Assembly (NCBI GenBank): GCA_003194525.1 | Contig: NBIV01000002.1 | Span: 186,001-250,000 of the forward strand | DNA from: Gracilariopsis chorda | Taxonomy: Eukaryota > Rhodophyta > Florideophyceae > Gracilariales > Gracilariaceae | Length of the DNA: 64,000 nt | Direction: 5' to 3' | Shown: piece by piece, positions 54,116 to 64,000 of the stretch | Position numbering within the stretch: the stretch's first letter is position 1 | Layout: each line of letters starts with the position of its first letter | The notes under the pieces: generated by a model | The model's input: the letters and a program-made list of their open reading frames with translations, nothing else | Databases searched by the model: none | Told to the model about the DNA's origin: nothing | Position numbers and translations under genes: made by a program

Positions 54116-54985
54116 CTAGTACGTTCTCAAAGCGGAGAAGCGACAGAGTGCAGTTGTACTTGTGTCAGCAGTCTGCGCTTTTTCAGGGTTTAATGAGATA
54201 GCAGCCAGAACTGGCGACCATGCACTTTCAAACATCAACCGAGCAAGATGAACATTTGTCGCGGGATGGTATGCGTGATCCTGGGCCGGGCGGCAGTTCT
54301 TCGCGAAAAGCACTTTTGTATGAGCCATGAATCTCTCACTCTCTTCGAACTGCTTTGCTGTTTGCGCTGGGTCCATGGTATTGGAAGTAATTTTGAGAGC
54401 TTTGGAATCCCTATCTGTGGAGTCCTTTTTTGTTGAAGTGAGACGAATCTCTGTGGTGGTGATTTCCTTGCATAGGCTGCCCAAAAACACTGCATCAAGA
54501 TCACCCCAATCTCTGACGGCTCTGTTGGTCTTTATGAATTCTTCTTTGGTCATCTTGTTCTTGATTGTGTCATTATGCGCATCCCTATATAACAGGAGAG
54601 TGGAGTAAGTAAGAACATACGGCGCATCAGCGTTAGCAAATATGGTGGTATTGCATTTGCAGAACCGTGATGCATACTTTTCCATGATACGATCAATGTC
54701 CTGAACCTCGCCAGGAACCTTGAATCCACTGAGATGCAGTCGGAGAGCATTGTAGAATGGCACTTCTGTAAGATAATGCATATCCCTGTAGGAATGCATG
54801 GCGCTAAGGTTGAAAGTTCTGGATTTGTCCAAACACTCTCTAACCATTGCATTGTAGCATCGAGATGTTCAGATTTGTGAAGCACCCCCACCACTGCGAA
54901 GTGGTCTTGTTACAGACGTCCATTCTTGACAAGACATTCAATGCCGCGCTTCGGCTTATCGTTGAAAAATATTATACCATGCGGT
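54116..54985 (-). pseudogene. Sec7-domain (ARF guanine-exchange factor) fragment
   Basis: The Sec7 domain activates ARF GTPases at Golgi/endosome membranes. Reading down from 54985: FNDKPKRGIECLVKNG (the Sec7 start, FN-x-KPK-x-GI), a TAA shortly after, then HLDATM-type sequence. A 5-base repeat (CAATGCAATG near 54840-54850) shifts the frame into the open stretch 54847-54116. That contains the core: FNLSAMHSYRDMHYLTEVPF, GFKVPGEVQDIDRIMEKYAS with the catalytic glutamic finger (E in PGE), FANADAPYVLTYSTLLL with DAHN, and KNKMTKEEFIKTNRAV. The following part (MFESAWSPVLAAIS) matches the region after Sec7 in large BIG/GBF-type exchange factors. The remaining 1000 or more residues expected for such proteins are absent. 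Confidence 0.85.
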
Positions 54986-55849
54986 GTGTCACGTTTGGTT
55001 TTGAGTGTCTCTCAAAAGATTATATCTCTATCATTTCCTTCAAAAATGACTCCTACATTCTCTGAACCGGAATTAGTCCTGTTCAGGGGCAAAGGCGCCT
55101 CCCTTCTGTTCTTCTCCGCACACCGATACGCGTCCATCTTCCCGTTGCTCGCTGTGGCGCTGGCAAGGTCACCAGGATCAACGGGAACCCTGTTGGGGAA
55201 GGAGATGGAGTCAGGCTTTAGGTTTAGTGAAAGGGTGCGGATTTGTTGTAAGGGTCGGGTTTGGGGTTTTCTACAATGGCATGGATGCAATGGACGACGG
55301 GGGAGCGGCGTTGTCATCGGGAAGTGGTTGCTGGGGTGCGACATTGGGAAGGGGATTTTTGGAGGGGAGCAGAGAAGGTACTGTTTGCGCACTGGCGCGA
55401 ATGTAGGGCAGTCATAGTGAGAGTATATGTCCACCATGGTGTGCCATTGATCTCATATTCCATTTGGTTTTGCGGGAAACGATAGAGGGAGGGACAGTGG
55501 AGGTCATTTTGGTGAGTAATCGATATCAGTTCTTCCCTTTTTCTCGTGACACGTTGGGACCGGCCATGCTTGTGCAGCAGCACTTGCATGTTATTGTCCT
55601 CTTTACAACAAGGATAGCACTCCTGCATTTCAATCTCGCATTGAACCTTTTCTTCCTGCTGTAGTCGCGTTACCGTTTGCTCGCCGTTTTGTAAACAAAA
55701 AGGTGTGCAATTACATACACAAATATATGATGAGTGCACTGATGTATACGGAGTACTTGAGCGTGTTCTGTAATATTCGCCATCTAGCCACGAGCATTCA
55801 AACGAAGGTCTATATTAATCCTTAACGATAATAAGTAGAAATTGAAGCC
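54986..55849. other. Unassigned stretch upstream of the Sec7 fragment
   Basis: Overlapping minus-strand frames at 55012-55437 and 55314-55739 (141 codons each) have no recognisable motif. One may hold the former N-terminal part of the Sec7 gene, but this cannot be shown. Confidence 0.35.
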
Positions 55850-56342
55850 ATCTTCATAGGGAATTAACAGTTAAGAAAGAGGTATCGGGGTAGGGCTTTC
55901 TGAACATACGTATGCTTCATCACCGAAGCTCCAAAACTAAGAACGTAATCCATGAATTTTCAAACTCTTACCACGGCTGGAGACTGCATAGGCGGGAGCA
56001 ACTTTTATTGAGCTCACACATCTGAATAGCTGAGAACACGGTAAGATCCATCTAAAAAAGCCTGCACAGGAAGGGCACAAAAATTTTTCGACAGCAAAAC
56101 GCTGCGGGGTTAAGATATCGTGCGGGCTCTCGAATGCGAGCTAAAAATCCGTCCAGTGCTCCAATGAACTCGAATATAGAACTTGGTGAAGACCAAGAGT
56201 ACTTGAAAATCTGAGAGAGCTTGTGGAGCTCTCCAAGAGAGGTTGGTAGTCCTGGTAGCTTCATAATCTTCATAAAGTTTAGATATGTGTCGTGAAATAT
56301 TTCATTCACCGGATACCCTGTGATACAGTGAGATCCGACCAC
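55850..56342 (-). pseudogene. PIF/Harbinger-type transposase fragment
   Basis: The frame 56342-56052 contains FIGALDGFLARIREPARYLN and PAAFCCRKIF, the first catalytic aspartate block of Harbinger-like DDE transposases (IGALDG ... NP-x-x-x-CRK). Beyond it, in other frames, FGDEAYVCSE (near 55910) gives the second catalytic aspartate. The N-terminus is cut at about 56343 by LTR-like sequence. It differs clearly from the Harbinger transposase at 11164-12127. Several stops and frame changes. Confidence 0.75.
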
Positions 56343-56344
56343 AT

Positions 56345-57485
56345 GAGTAGTGCAACGCGCGTTGGACCAATTGGTGATTGCGCCAAGTGGGTTAGAGTGG
56401 CTAACTAATCAGCTTACTAATTTGTCTAATAATTTTAGATACGTAGTGACACCCCGCTACTATGGAGTGGTGCCATATCACTACGGCCAGGTCCAACGTA
56501 TGCCACGTAGCAGAGTGTATCTGAGGTTGAGTCTCGCTCACCCTTAAGGTAGGTGCAGTGCTCCCTCACCAAACATGGTAAAGGCAAGCACCTCTTGGCT
56601 AATTGTGATTTCAACTGGTTTCTACAGTGAACTTCATGGTTTGGCTAAGACTATTCCGGCTTCAATAACTCGTTTGTGTCGTACTACCATTACACGCAAT
56701 GTTTACAGTAAGCCCGCCTGGTTTTCTTGCGCTCCTAGTGGTTTTGTGATGCTACGCTGTAGTGCAAAACCCGGGAATGGGTGACACTCAAAGATGTCCG
56801 AGTCCCTGCTCTCTTAGGAGGTACACTCAGTTGTTGAGCCCTCTGTCTACCCAGGTCTCGGATGTAGGAGCGAATGTAGATCGGAAATATTACGGAGGTA
56901 AACAGGAACGGTAAAACCGGGAAACTGTCGAACACGCGTATGGTGGACCAGTACGAACCCAGAAAAGAGGGGTATCCAAAGACAGAACGAAACCACCCAA
57001 TAGGTCGTGCAGACAGCAGAAACAGACCCGACAGTTGGTTCAAAAGCAACAAGTAACAACAAAAGAATACCCAGTACAGGGTGGGTATCTGTAACACAGA
57101 GAAAGTAGAAGTCACACGAAAATTAGTGAACACAGTATATCTGTAGTCCTACCAAGCGAGTAGATAGTACAAACAAACTGCAGTGACCCTCTGGGTGGAG
57201 TAGTGCACGCTGCAAAGGTAATACAATCCAGAGACGGACTCTTCAGGTCAAACTGAAGAGTTATGTGCGACCGAAGACTCAGGTTGACTTTAATTAGTGC
57301 TCGCGACATTGAGGTCGCGCTTACATAAGTAAGTACACTACAAAAATAAATATTAATAGTTAAATAACATATTGCACACCTTTTCAGGTCTATTAACGTG
57401 GCTAGACCAGTAACAGGCACCCTGAGAGGTCGTCCAGAGTAAAACATAACATCACAGCATGGCGCTGTAGCACACGCGCACAAGC
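56345..57485 (-). mobile_element. LTR fragments of the diverged gypsy relative
   Basis: 56759-57485 starts TGTAGTGCAAAACCC and parallels the LTR at 49187-50102 (GAGTCCCTGCTCTC, CACTCAGTTGTTGAGCCCT, CAAGTAACAACAAAAG). 56345-56758 resembles an LTR read in the opposite direction (AGTAGTGCAACGCG near its start). Old, and broken in several places. Confidence 0.6.
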
Positions 57486-57490
57486 ATTCA

Positions 57491-57904
57491 TCATTCTGCA
57501 ATCCAATCCAGATTCCTACCTTCGTAGGTGAACTTGCGCACACTAAACCATCCATTTGGTTCCACTGGATGTGATTCCAACTCATATACCGTAGAACCAT
57601 TACGGCGACTTCGTCTTACTCTTATAAGTTGCATCCGCGCGGATATTACGTACGCGTGGTTTTTCACAAAACCTATTTGGTAACCAAACTTCCAGCCTTC
57701 AGGTCGAGCTATCGTCGGGCTCCCGCCAATGTTTATCCCAGTGGACTGCCTCACTGGTACTTGACACCCGATTCGTTGTACCACAGACCCACTCACTCTG
57801 AAGAAAATCATGAAATCAAGATAAGTAGCACCTGCTAGCATCTGCAAGGTAATTTCGAGCCGAATATTGGCCAGAACTGTACAAATACCATAACGTACTC
57901 TCAT
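57491..57904 (-). pseudogene. Unknown ORF beside the LTR fragment
   Basis: An open frame of 137 codons that directly abuts the LTR relic. It contains a basic C-terminal half (MQLIRVRRSRRNGSTVYELE) and ends NLDWIAE. No known domain is recognised. The DNA carries the same kind of micro-hairpins as the gypsy elements, so it may be internal sequence of the diverged element. Confidence 0.3.
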
Positions 57905-58003
57905 GCTGGTAACCTTAGGTATTGATGGTTCGAAATAATGCAGAAATTATAAAAAATCTCTATTTGTCCGAAATTCGCATTTGAAACATAGCCTTTCTTT
58001 TCC

Positions 58004-58832
58004 TGAAGTGCAACGCCCTCAGGGAGGGATTCTGGGTACTTGAACGCTTTGCCGATATTATCGGTTGTGTAGTGTGTATATGAACTACGCCCCACTATGG
58101 TGGATATGGACACGTGGAACACGGTTTTGGGTCAATTGGCGGTTGGCCACAGTAGTGGATGTTGCCATGAAATGTGGAATATTTTAGTTAATAATATTTA
58201 TTATTATCACACCCATTTCTGGGAAGATAGTACTTAGTGCGACGGCGCAGTGCCGTCGCACCAGTAAACCTTCCCCAACAAGGGACCCCAACCTGGGGAA
58301 TTGGCTCTAGTTGTTGCCGCTTGCGCGCGTACTCTACTCCTCCTTGGAGGGAAACGCCGTAAACCACGGGACATCTAACCCCCTTGCACATCTAAAGAAG
58401 CCCATCCTTGGGAGTATAATTGTTCCAATCATATTGGTGTTTCGCCCTGTATAGGGAGTCCTGTCCACCGGCATTGCCGTATCTGTCCGTCGCTCTCACG
58501 ACTCACATCGTCCTCTCTTCCTCCTCTTGGCCCTTCCTTTTCCCCCTTTTTAGGGTAGCACCTCCCGCTATCCGCGGCCCTCGTGTGCGCATCCTCCCAC
58601 ACGCCCCCAGTTACGTGGAAACATACCTTTACTGAGGATCACACCCCGCTCACGCGGATACCGATTCTTCGCCTTCACCTCCCTGCGCGAGTCGCGACAG
58701 GTGTCCCTGGTTTTACAAACCGGCTTCGCCGTGACACCTCTGGGAGGGCTCTACCCAACTGGGTTCACCTCGTGAGAGGAAGATCCCGAACTTCTTTCTC
58801 GGCGTTTTTCCCCTTTGGGACATTGCACCACA
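58004..58832 (+). repeat. 5' LTR of the second chromovirus copy
   Basis: 829 bp from TGAAGTGCAACGCC to GCATTGCACCACA, in the sense orientation of the element. Its loops differ from those of the other LTRs at several hairpins while the stems are kept (for example 58237-58261 and 58425-58437). Confidence 0.95.
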
Positions 58833-58835
58833 AAG

Positions 58836-58856
58836 TGGTCTCCCGACCTAGAATCG
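58836..58856 (+). other. Primer binding site of the second copy
   Basis: TGGTCTCCCGACCTAGAATCG, identical to the site of the first copy and at the same 3-nt distance from the LTR. Confidence 0.85.
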
Positions 58857-58937
58857 GTTTTTGTTTTCCCTCTTACGAGGTTTGTTCTTATTTACCGGAA
58901 GTTCCGTGATCGTTTCCCTTCGTAACGGTATTTTCTC

Positions 58938-61112
58938 ATGTCGAGAAATCCCTCCGATGCGGAGCCAGTGGTTACGCGTAGTCGCTCCCGCGACAACGCG
59001 GACACTTCCGAAGTTCGGTTCGTACCCCGTATCCCTATACGCACAAGTTCCAGCCGTGCTGGCGCCGCTTCATCGCGGAATGATACCCCCGACCGGGAAC
59101 CCCGGAACCTCCTTTTGCCCTCGTTATCACCCCCGCATGGGAATGCAGCATCGACTCCGGCTGTTGCCGCAGTGCCCCAGGCTCCCCAGCCTGCTCCCGC
59201 TGTCGCGGCTTCAAACCCCCGTGGAACGGGCGATAACAACCCCCAGGGGACGTCCCTGGAATCCCAGGTCCGCGCTCTGTGGACAGCCCATGACACCCTT
59301 GTAGGGGAACTAAAATCCCTCCAAGAGGTGGTCTTGGCAACCCCCGTAAAGGAGGCCGCCGAGGAACTCCGTGTTTTACGGTCTGACGTCAACTCCATGT
59401 TCGAGAGTTTGGGGCAACCCACCACCTTCATCGAAGGAGTTGAAGCCCGATTTGATCGGATTGGTGCCCAGCTGGAGACGCTGTAGCAGTTCGTCCTCAT
59501 GGACAAACCATCCCCGGGTGATCCGGTAAACGAGGCATCGCACAACGACCACCTTGCTGGGAAGAAGAAACGCCGTCATCGACGGAAACACCACCGAAAA
59601 TATTCGGACTCCGATTCTTCAACATCGTCGGACTCATCCCGAAACCATTCGGTTAGCTCGAGCTCCTCGGACTCCGACTTGGAGGACGAGAAGCGAGGCT
59701 ACTCCTCCCGCTCGAAGCGGTCATCGGCCACTGAAGGTGTGGTCCGAACCCGCCAGAAGGGGAGAAGACACCCCGGTCTCCGGGAATTGAAACCGACAAA
59801 CCCGGATTACCGGAAGCTTTTATCATACTGGTACTACCGGCTTGAAGATTCGTCACTTAGACGTACGCCCCGTGGTACGGGAAAGGTGCAAGAATGCATT
59901 AAGCGAATGCAGCTCTCGCTCTACAACCAGTATTTTACTGGAGAGGACCCAGTCCTAGTACTGGATTTCCTATCCCGCTTTGTAGCGGAGGCCGATATCC
60001 TCGGTATGAATGAGGGACAAACCTATTTGGCTTTACCGTATTTCTCACGGGGAGTGGCGGAGGACCAATACCACTCTGTCAGAGGATCTTCTCGTGCCTC
60101 CGAGGGAGGAGTTACTTGCTGGCCGGAGGCTGTGCAGTATCTACTGCGATCCTACGCCACAAACACCGCTATACAGCAGGCTATCCTCGCTTTGCAAGAT
60201 ATACGCCAGCGTGCTGGAGAGACCGAGACCGATTACTCGGTGCGCCTTAACAAGGCTTTCCACAGATGTGGTAACGTATACCCCGCTGGGGAGCGCAGTA
60301 CCATGTTCATCGATGGTCTTGACCCGGCAATCTGGAGTTTAGTTACCCGTTATCGGGAGGACGAGCGGAGGATCACCTATCTCGAGCTGGTCCAACACGC
60401 CCGAGCGGAAGGTGATGCACTTCGTGCAAGAACTCCGAACAATCGGTCTAAATCCGCCAAGGCGTTGTTGCTGGAAAGCGAAGCTTCCTCACTCCCGCTC
60501 ACCGCGGATGGGAACCCTGGACAGGGATTTGATACCGTGCATTTGGTGCAGTAGGATGGTGTGTCGATACCCACCAGTGATTTACCGTCAACGAGGAGAT
60601 GACCCGTGATACGGGAACGGAAGACCCGGTTTTGTACGGTGGTAACAGTCGGATTCAACCCCAACGAATCCCGTTTTCAAACGGTCAATCCCGTTATCAA
60701 CGGCCCGGATGGACTGACACCCGCCCTGCGGTTCGCTTCTCCGATACTAGGAATAATAATCCGCGTGTCGCGGTATTGGCTCTGATTTGCCACCTGTGCT
60801 ATGCCCATGGCCATACCTCACCTCAGTGTATTTGTTCACTGAAGGATATGGCCAAGGTGGTGGCAAATTATGAGGCCCTGACTCCAGAGGAGAAACGTTC
60901 CGTCCCGACGGCTTCCTACCTCCGTGCTAAAACGGACTTTTCCCATGCCCTACCACAGACCTCGCGTGCGCCGCAAGCTTCATACACCCCGATTCGGGAG
61001 ATCACGCAACCATCCGTTGCAACCCCCGCTTATGCGGATAGAAACCCCCTGTCAACGGGATGAAGCACTCGTTGTCGAGGAAACCAAACCACCGCCGAAG
61101 GCGGAAAACTAA
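58938..61112 (+). other. gag region of the second copy
   Basis: Collinear with the 724-codon gag of the first copy, including the basic/RS-like tract and the zinc knuckle (CHLCYAHGHTSPQC). It has about three or four breaks. Confidence 0.9.
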
Positions 61113-64000
61113 CTGAGGGAGTCTCCCCTTTGGGAGAGACGTCCTCAGGAACGAGGCTGTTGGCGCCCGACGCGTATTCGCCTCGCTCCTCGGTGAAAGT
61201 CCTTTCGAGGAAAGACACCGCTGACGCGGACTCTGCGCACCTCGGTGTGTTGCGTCGCCCGTGGATACGGAGTAAAAATCCCCGGATTCCCGGTAGAGTC
61301 TTGGTCTTGGCCAAGCGCAATTATAAGGTCTATGCCGACCTTGGCCTTGATCCCCAGTTTATGGTGAGGTTTCTCACCGTCCTGGATACAGGTGCAGGCC
61401 CCAACCTTGTTGTGGAATCATTGTTACCCCCGCTTGTGCGGTCTCGTATCCGCTCTGACGCGGTCCCCGACATTTCGGATGCGAACAACAATCCGTTACA
61501 AACGGTGGGCACGGTGGACCTCGTCGTGAGACTTGGTACCTCTGCGGTGAAGTTGGACTTCATCGTTTGCCGTTCATTGGCAGCACCAGTGATACTGGGA
61601 TGTGATTACTGCGACAGATTTGTCGACGCAATCAGGCCCCGCCTCAGGCGTGTAGAACTTGACGACGGATCATCGGTTCCGATTGTTCGCAGCCCGCTAA
61701 AGCGGTCCTCTCGGAAACAAGTTCCGCTCCCTGCTGCGCAGGAACCACCGCCGGCGTCCCGCGAGTCCACCAAGCTCCGCATCGCTGCCTCGGTTTCTAT
61801 ACCGGCTGAGTCCCAAGTCTGGGTGCAGGTAAATTCCCGTCAACACGGTCTTCGGGTTATACAACCCCTCGCCTCGTTGTACGAGAAATCCCAGCTGGCG
61901 CTGGCTAATGGAATTGTCTCCATTTCCCCGGATGTTCCTTTCCGGATATTGGTTGCCAACCTTGGCAAACACCCCCAGTATCTGGTAAAACACCAAGTAA
62001 TTGGGAGTGTAACCCCCCATCCTATGGGAATGCTGCCAACGAAGATGACAGCCGCCGATGTACTCGGAGTTACCACCTCTTCTGAGGAGTTCGCCCCGCC
62101 GTCCGAAGACGTCAAGTCTAAGGAGGGGGAGGAAACCGCTACTTCAGCGTCAAACATACCGAGTAACTCGGAATTGCGAACCACACCTGTTCCACAGGAC
62201 AATGCTCCATCGAGCAACGACCGGATTGATCCGGAAAAAGCACTCGAAGCGCTGGACTTCAGCCACGTGCCAGAGTCGCACCGCGACAAACTCCGTACCA
62301 TGTTACGGGAATTCACCACAATGTGGGATGGCTCGCTTGGCGAGATTAACGCAACGGAACACCGGATCGATTTAATCCCCGGTGCGCGACCGGTTGCACA
62401 ACCCCCTTACAGGGCAGGTCCGAAAGCTCGGGAAGAGGAGCAGTCCCAAGTGGACAAGATGCTCCGCGCAGGTGTGATTGAGCCCGCTCAATCACCCTGG
62501 GCATCCCCAGTTGTACTGGCTTTAAAGGCCGACGGAACCTGGAGGTTCTGTGTCGACTACCGCCGGCTCAATGCCGTGACTGTTAGGGACACGTACCCTA
62601 TCCCTCGTATGGACGAGTGCATTGACTCCCTTGGAGACGCCACCGTGTTCACGGCCCTTGATGCCAATTGGGGATATTGGCAAGTACCTGTCAGACAGGA
62701 GGATCGCGACAAAACCGCATTCACCTGCCACGCAGGAACGTACCGCTTCAAGCGGATGCCATTTGGGTTAACCAACGCCCCCGCCACCTTTCAGCGTGCA
62801 GTAGATATTCTACTCAACCGCTTTAAGTGGCGGAGTTGTCTGGTCTACCTTGATGATATTATCATCTTCTCCAACTCGTTGGACGACCATCTCACTCACG
62901 TCCGAGACGTGCTGACCGTACTCCGCGATGCGGGAATTACCCTCAAGTTGAGGAAATGCGAGTTTTTCACAGATACTGTGAAGTATCTGGGTCACATTAT
63001 CCGTCCTGGACGGTTAGCGATCGAGAAAGCTCGAGTCAAATCCCTCGTTGAGGCGAAAGAACCCCGTACTCAAACGGAACTGCGCTCCTTTTTGGGGCTG
63101 GTCAACGTCTATCGACGGTTTATCCCGAACTTTTTGGATACTGCGGCGCCCCTGAACGCGTTGTTGCGAAAGGGGAACCCCCCAAAACTGGGAACATTTA
63201 CGCCCGAGCAATCGGAAGCTTTTAACTCCTTGAAGGAGGCTGTCACATCAGCACCAATCCTACATCTCCCAAAACTTGGGTTGCCATACTCCGTAGATAC
63301 GGACTCGAGCGACTACCAAGTCGGGTGTGCTCTTTTTCAAACCACCCCCGAGGGGGAACGACATCCAATTGGTTATTGGTCGCGCTCGCTCAATGTTCAT
63401 GAGCGGAACTACTCCGTATCGGAGAAAGAGTGCCTCGCCGTCGTATGGGCGATGACCACTCTGCGCCCCTACCTTATGGGAATTCACTTCACCGTGTACA
63501 CGGATCATTCCTCATTGAGGTGGTTGATGAATATCTCCGACCCGTCGGGACGCCTCATGCGCTGGAGACTCCGCCTCGCGGAATATGACTTTCAAGTCAT
63601 TTATAAAAAGGGTGCGCAGAACACCCAGGCCGACGCTTTATCGCGGTTACCCACAAGTGGGGAAGCACTCCCAACGGAGGATGATGAAGTCCCATGCTTC
63701 ATGGCTATAGACCCGGATGATCCGGAACATGCCGTCGAGGCTAGGCCAGAAACCTGGGACGAGGATGCTGACTTTGACGAACTACTCGCATCGCGAGATG
63801 AATCTGAGAACCCGTTACCGGGAAACTTTGTACCGGTATCACCGGAAGAAATGATCCGAGAACAATTCGGCGACCCATTCTGTACGAGGATCCGTGCCCG
63901 TATCAACGGTGGTGAAGATCTCCCTTTCAGGGTAAACGACAAAGGCTACCTCGTAAGGAAGGTCGAAGCCTGCCAACAGATTGTGGTACCACATTCCCTG
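61113..64000 (+). other. pol region of the second copy (partial)
   Basis: The retropepsin block with LDTGAGPN is near 61387, the reverse transcriptase YLDDIIIFSNS near 62850, and RNase H TVYTDHSSLRWL near 63500. The integrase zinc region begins just before the window ends. The region runs off the edge, so its end and any antisense ORF cannot be seen. Confidence 0.9.

Larger units (their letters stand above)
58004..64000 (+). mobile_element. Second chromovirus copy, plus strand, cut by the window end
   Basis: The same family as 13667-25213 in the opposite direction: LTR, primer binding site, gag, protease, reverse transcriptase, RNase H and the start of integrase, all collinear. The five bases before it (TTTCC, 57999-58003) should recur after its 3' LTR outside the window. 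Gag has about three or four breaks; pol looks better preserved than in the first copy up to the window edge. Confidence 0.93.

Noticed and set aside
56759-57485. Considered as the 5' LTR of one element spanning to the LTR at 49187
   Set aside because: No primer binding site next to it and no matching flanking duplication was found, so a single intact unit cannot be claimed.

Overview
The window is a transposon-rich stretch of a eukaryotic nuclear genome. The only host gene that looks intact is a single uninterrupted reading frame (a secreted serine peptidase at 6655-8040, minus strand). The other host-type genes are decayed: an NB-ARC/WD40 gene, a Sec7-domain fragment and a possible MOT1/BTAF1 fragment. 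The long intronless frames and the mix of chromoviruses, Helitrons, Tc1/mariner, PIF/Harbinger and Copia elements would fit a red alga of the Chondrus type. That is an inference from style, not something the sequence proves; no rRNA, tRNA or organelle marker was found to settle it.

Layout. 1-450: end of an old LTR that cuts into a small unknown ORF (unit a, 451-1650). 2092-5745: NB-ARC/WD40 pseudogene. 6655-8040: S33 peptidase. 9289-10601: second copy of the unknown repeat (unit b). 11164-13221: PIF/Harbinger pair (broken transposase plus a Myb-like ORF facing it). 13667-25213: nearly complete Ty3/gypsy chromovirus on the minus strand, with matching LTRs and a 5-bp target duplication. 25728-28333: unit c, interrupted by an old LTR that itself carries a younger solo LTR. 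29430-30655: unit d. 31473-33038: Tc1 element with clear ends, lying beside or in a decayed Helitron (33041-37749). 38932-40330: second Tc1 relic. 40339-41679: Copia fragment. About 41740-46664: second, better preserved Helitron. 46985-49060: tandem repeats, a small broken ORF and AT-rich sequence. 49187-57904: patchwork of a diverged gypsy relative, host-gene fragments and a Harbinger relic. 58004-64000: third copy of the main chromovirus family, plus strand, running off the window.

Most unusual signals. (1) The chromovirus family is densely covered with tiny inverted repeats (4-5 bp stems, 2-5 nt loops). Between diverged copies the stems stay paired while the loops change, and one stem changes on both sides. 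(2) The element carries a large ORF on the strand opposite gag-pol, next to the 3' LTR, and a recognisably homologous ORF lies next to the LTR of the diverged relative at 49187-52029. (3) A dispersed repeat of about 1.2 kb, present four times, carries a roughly 150-residue ORF that I do not recognise.
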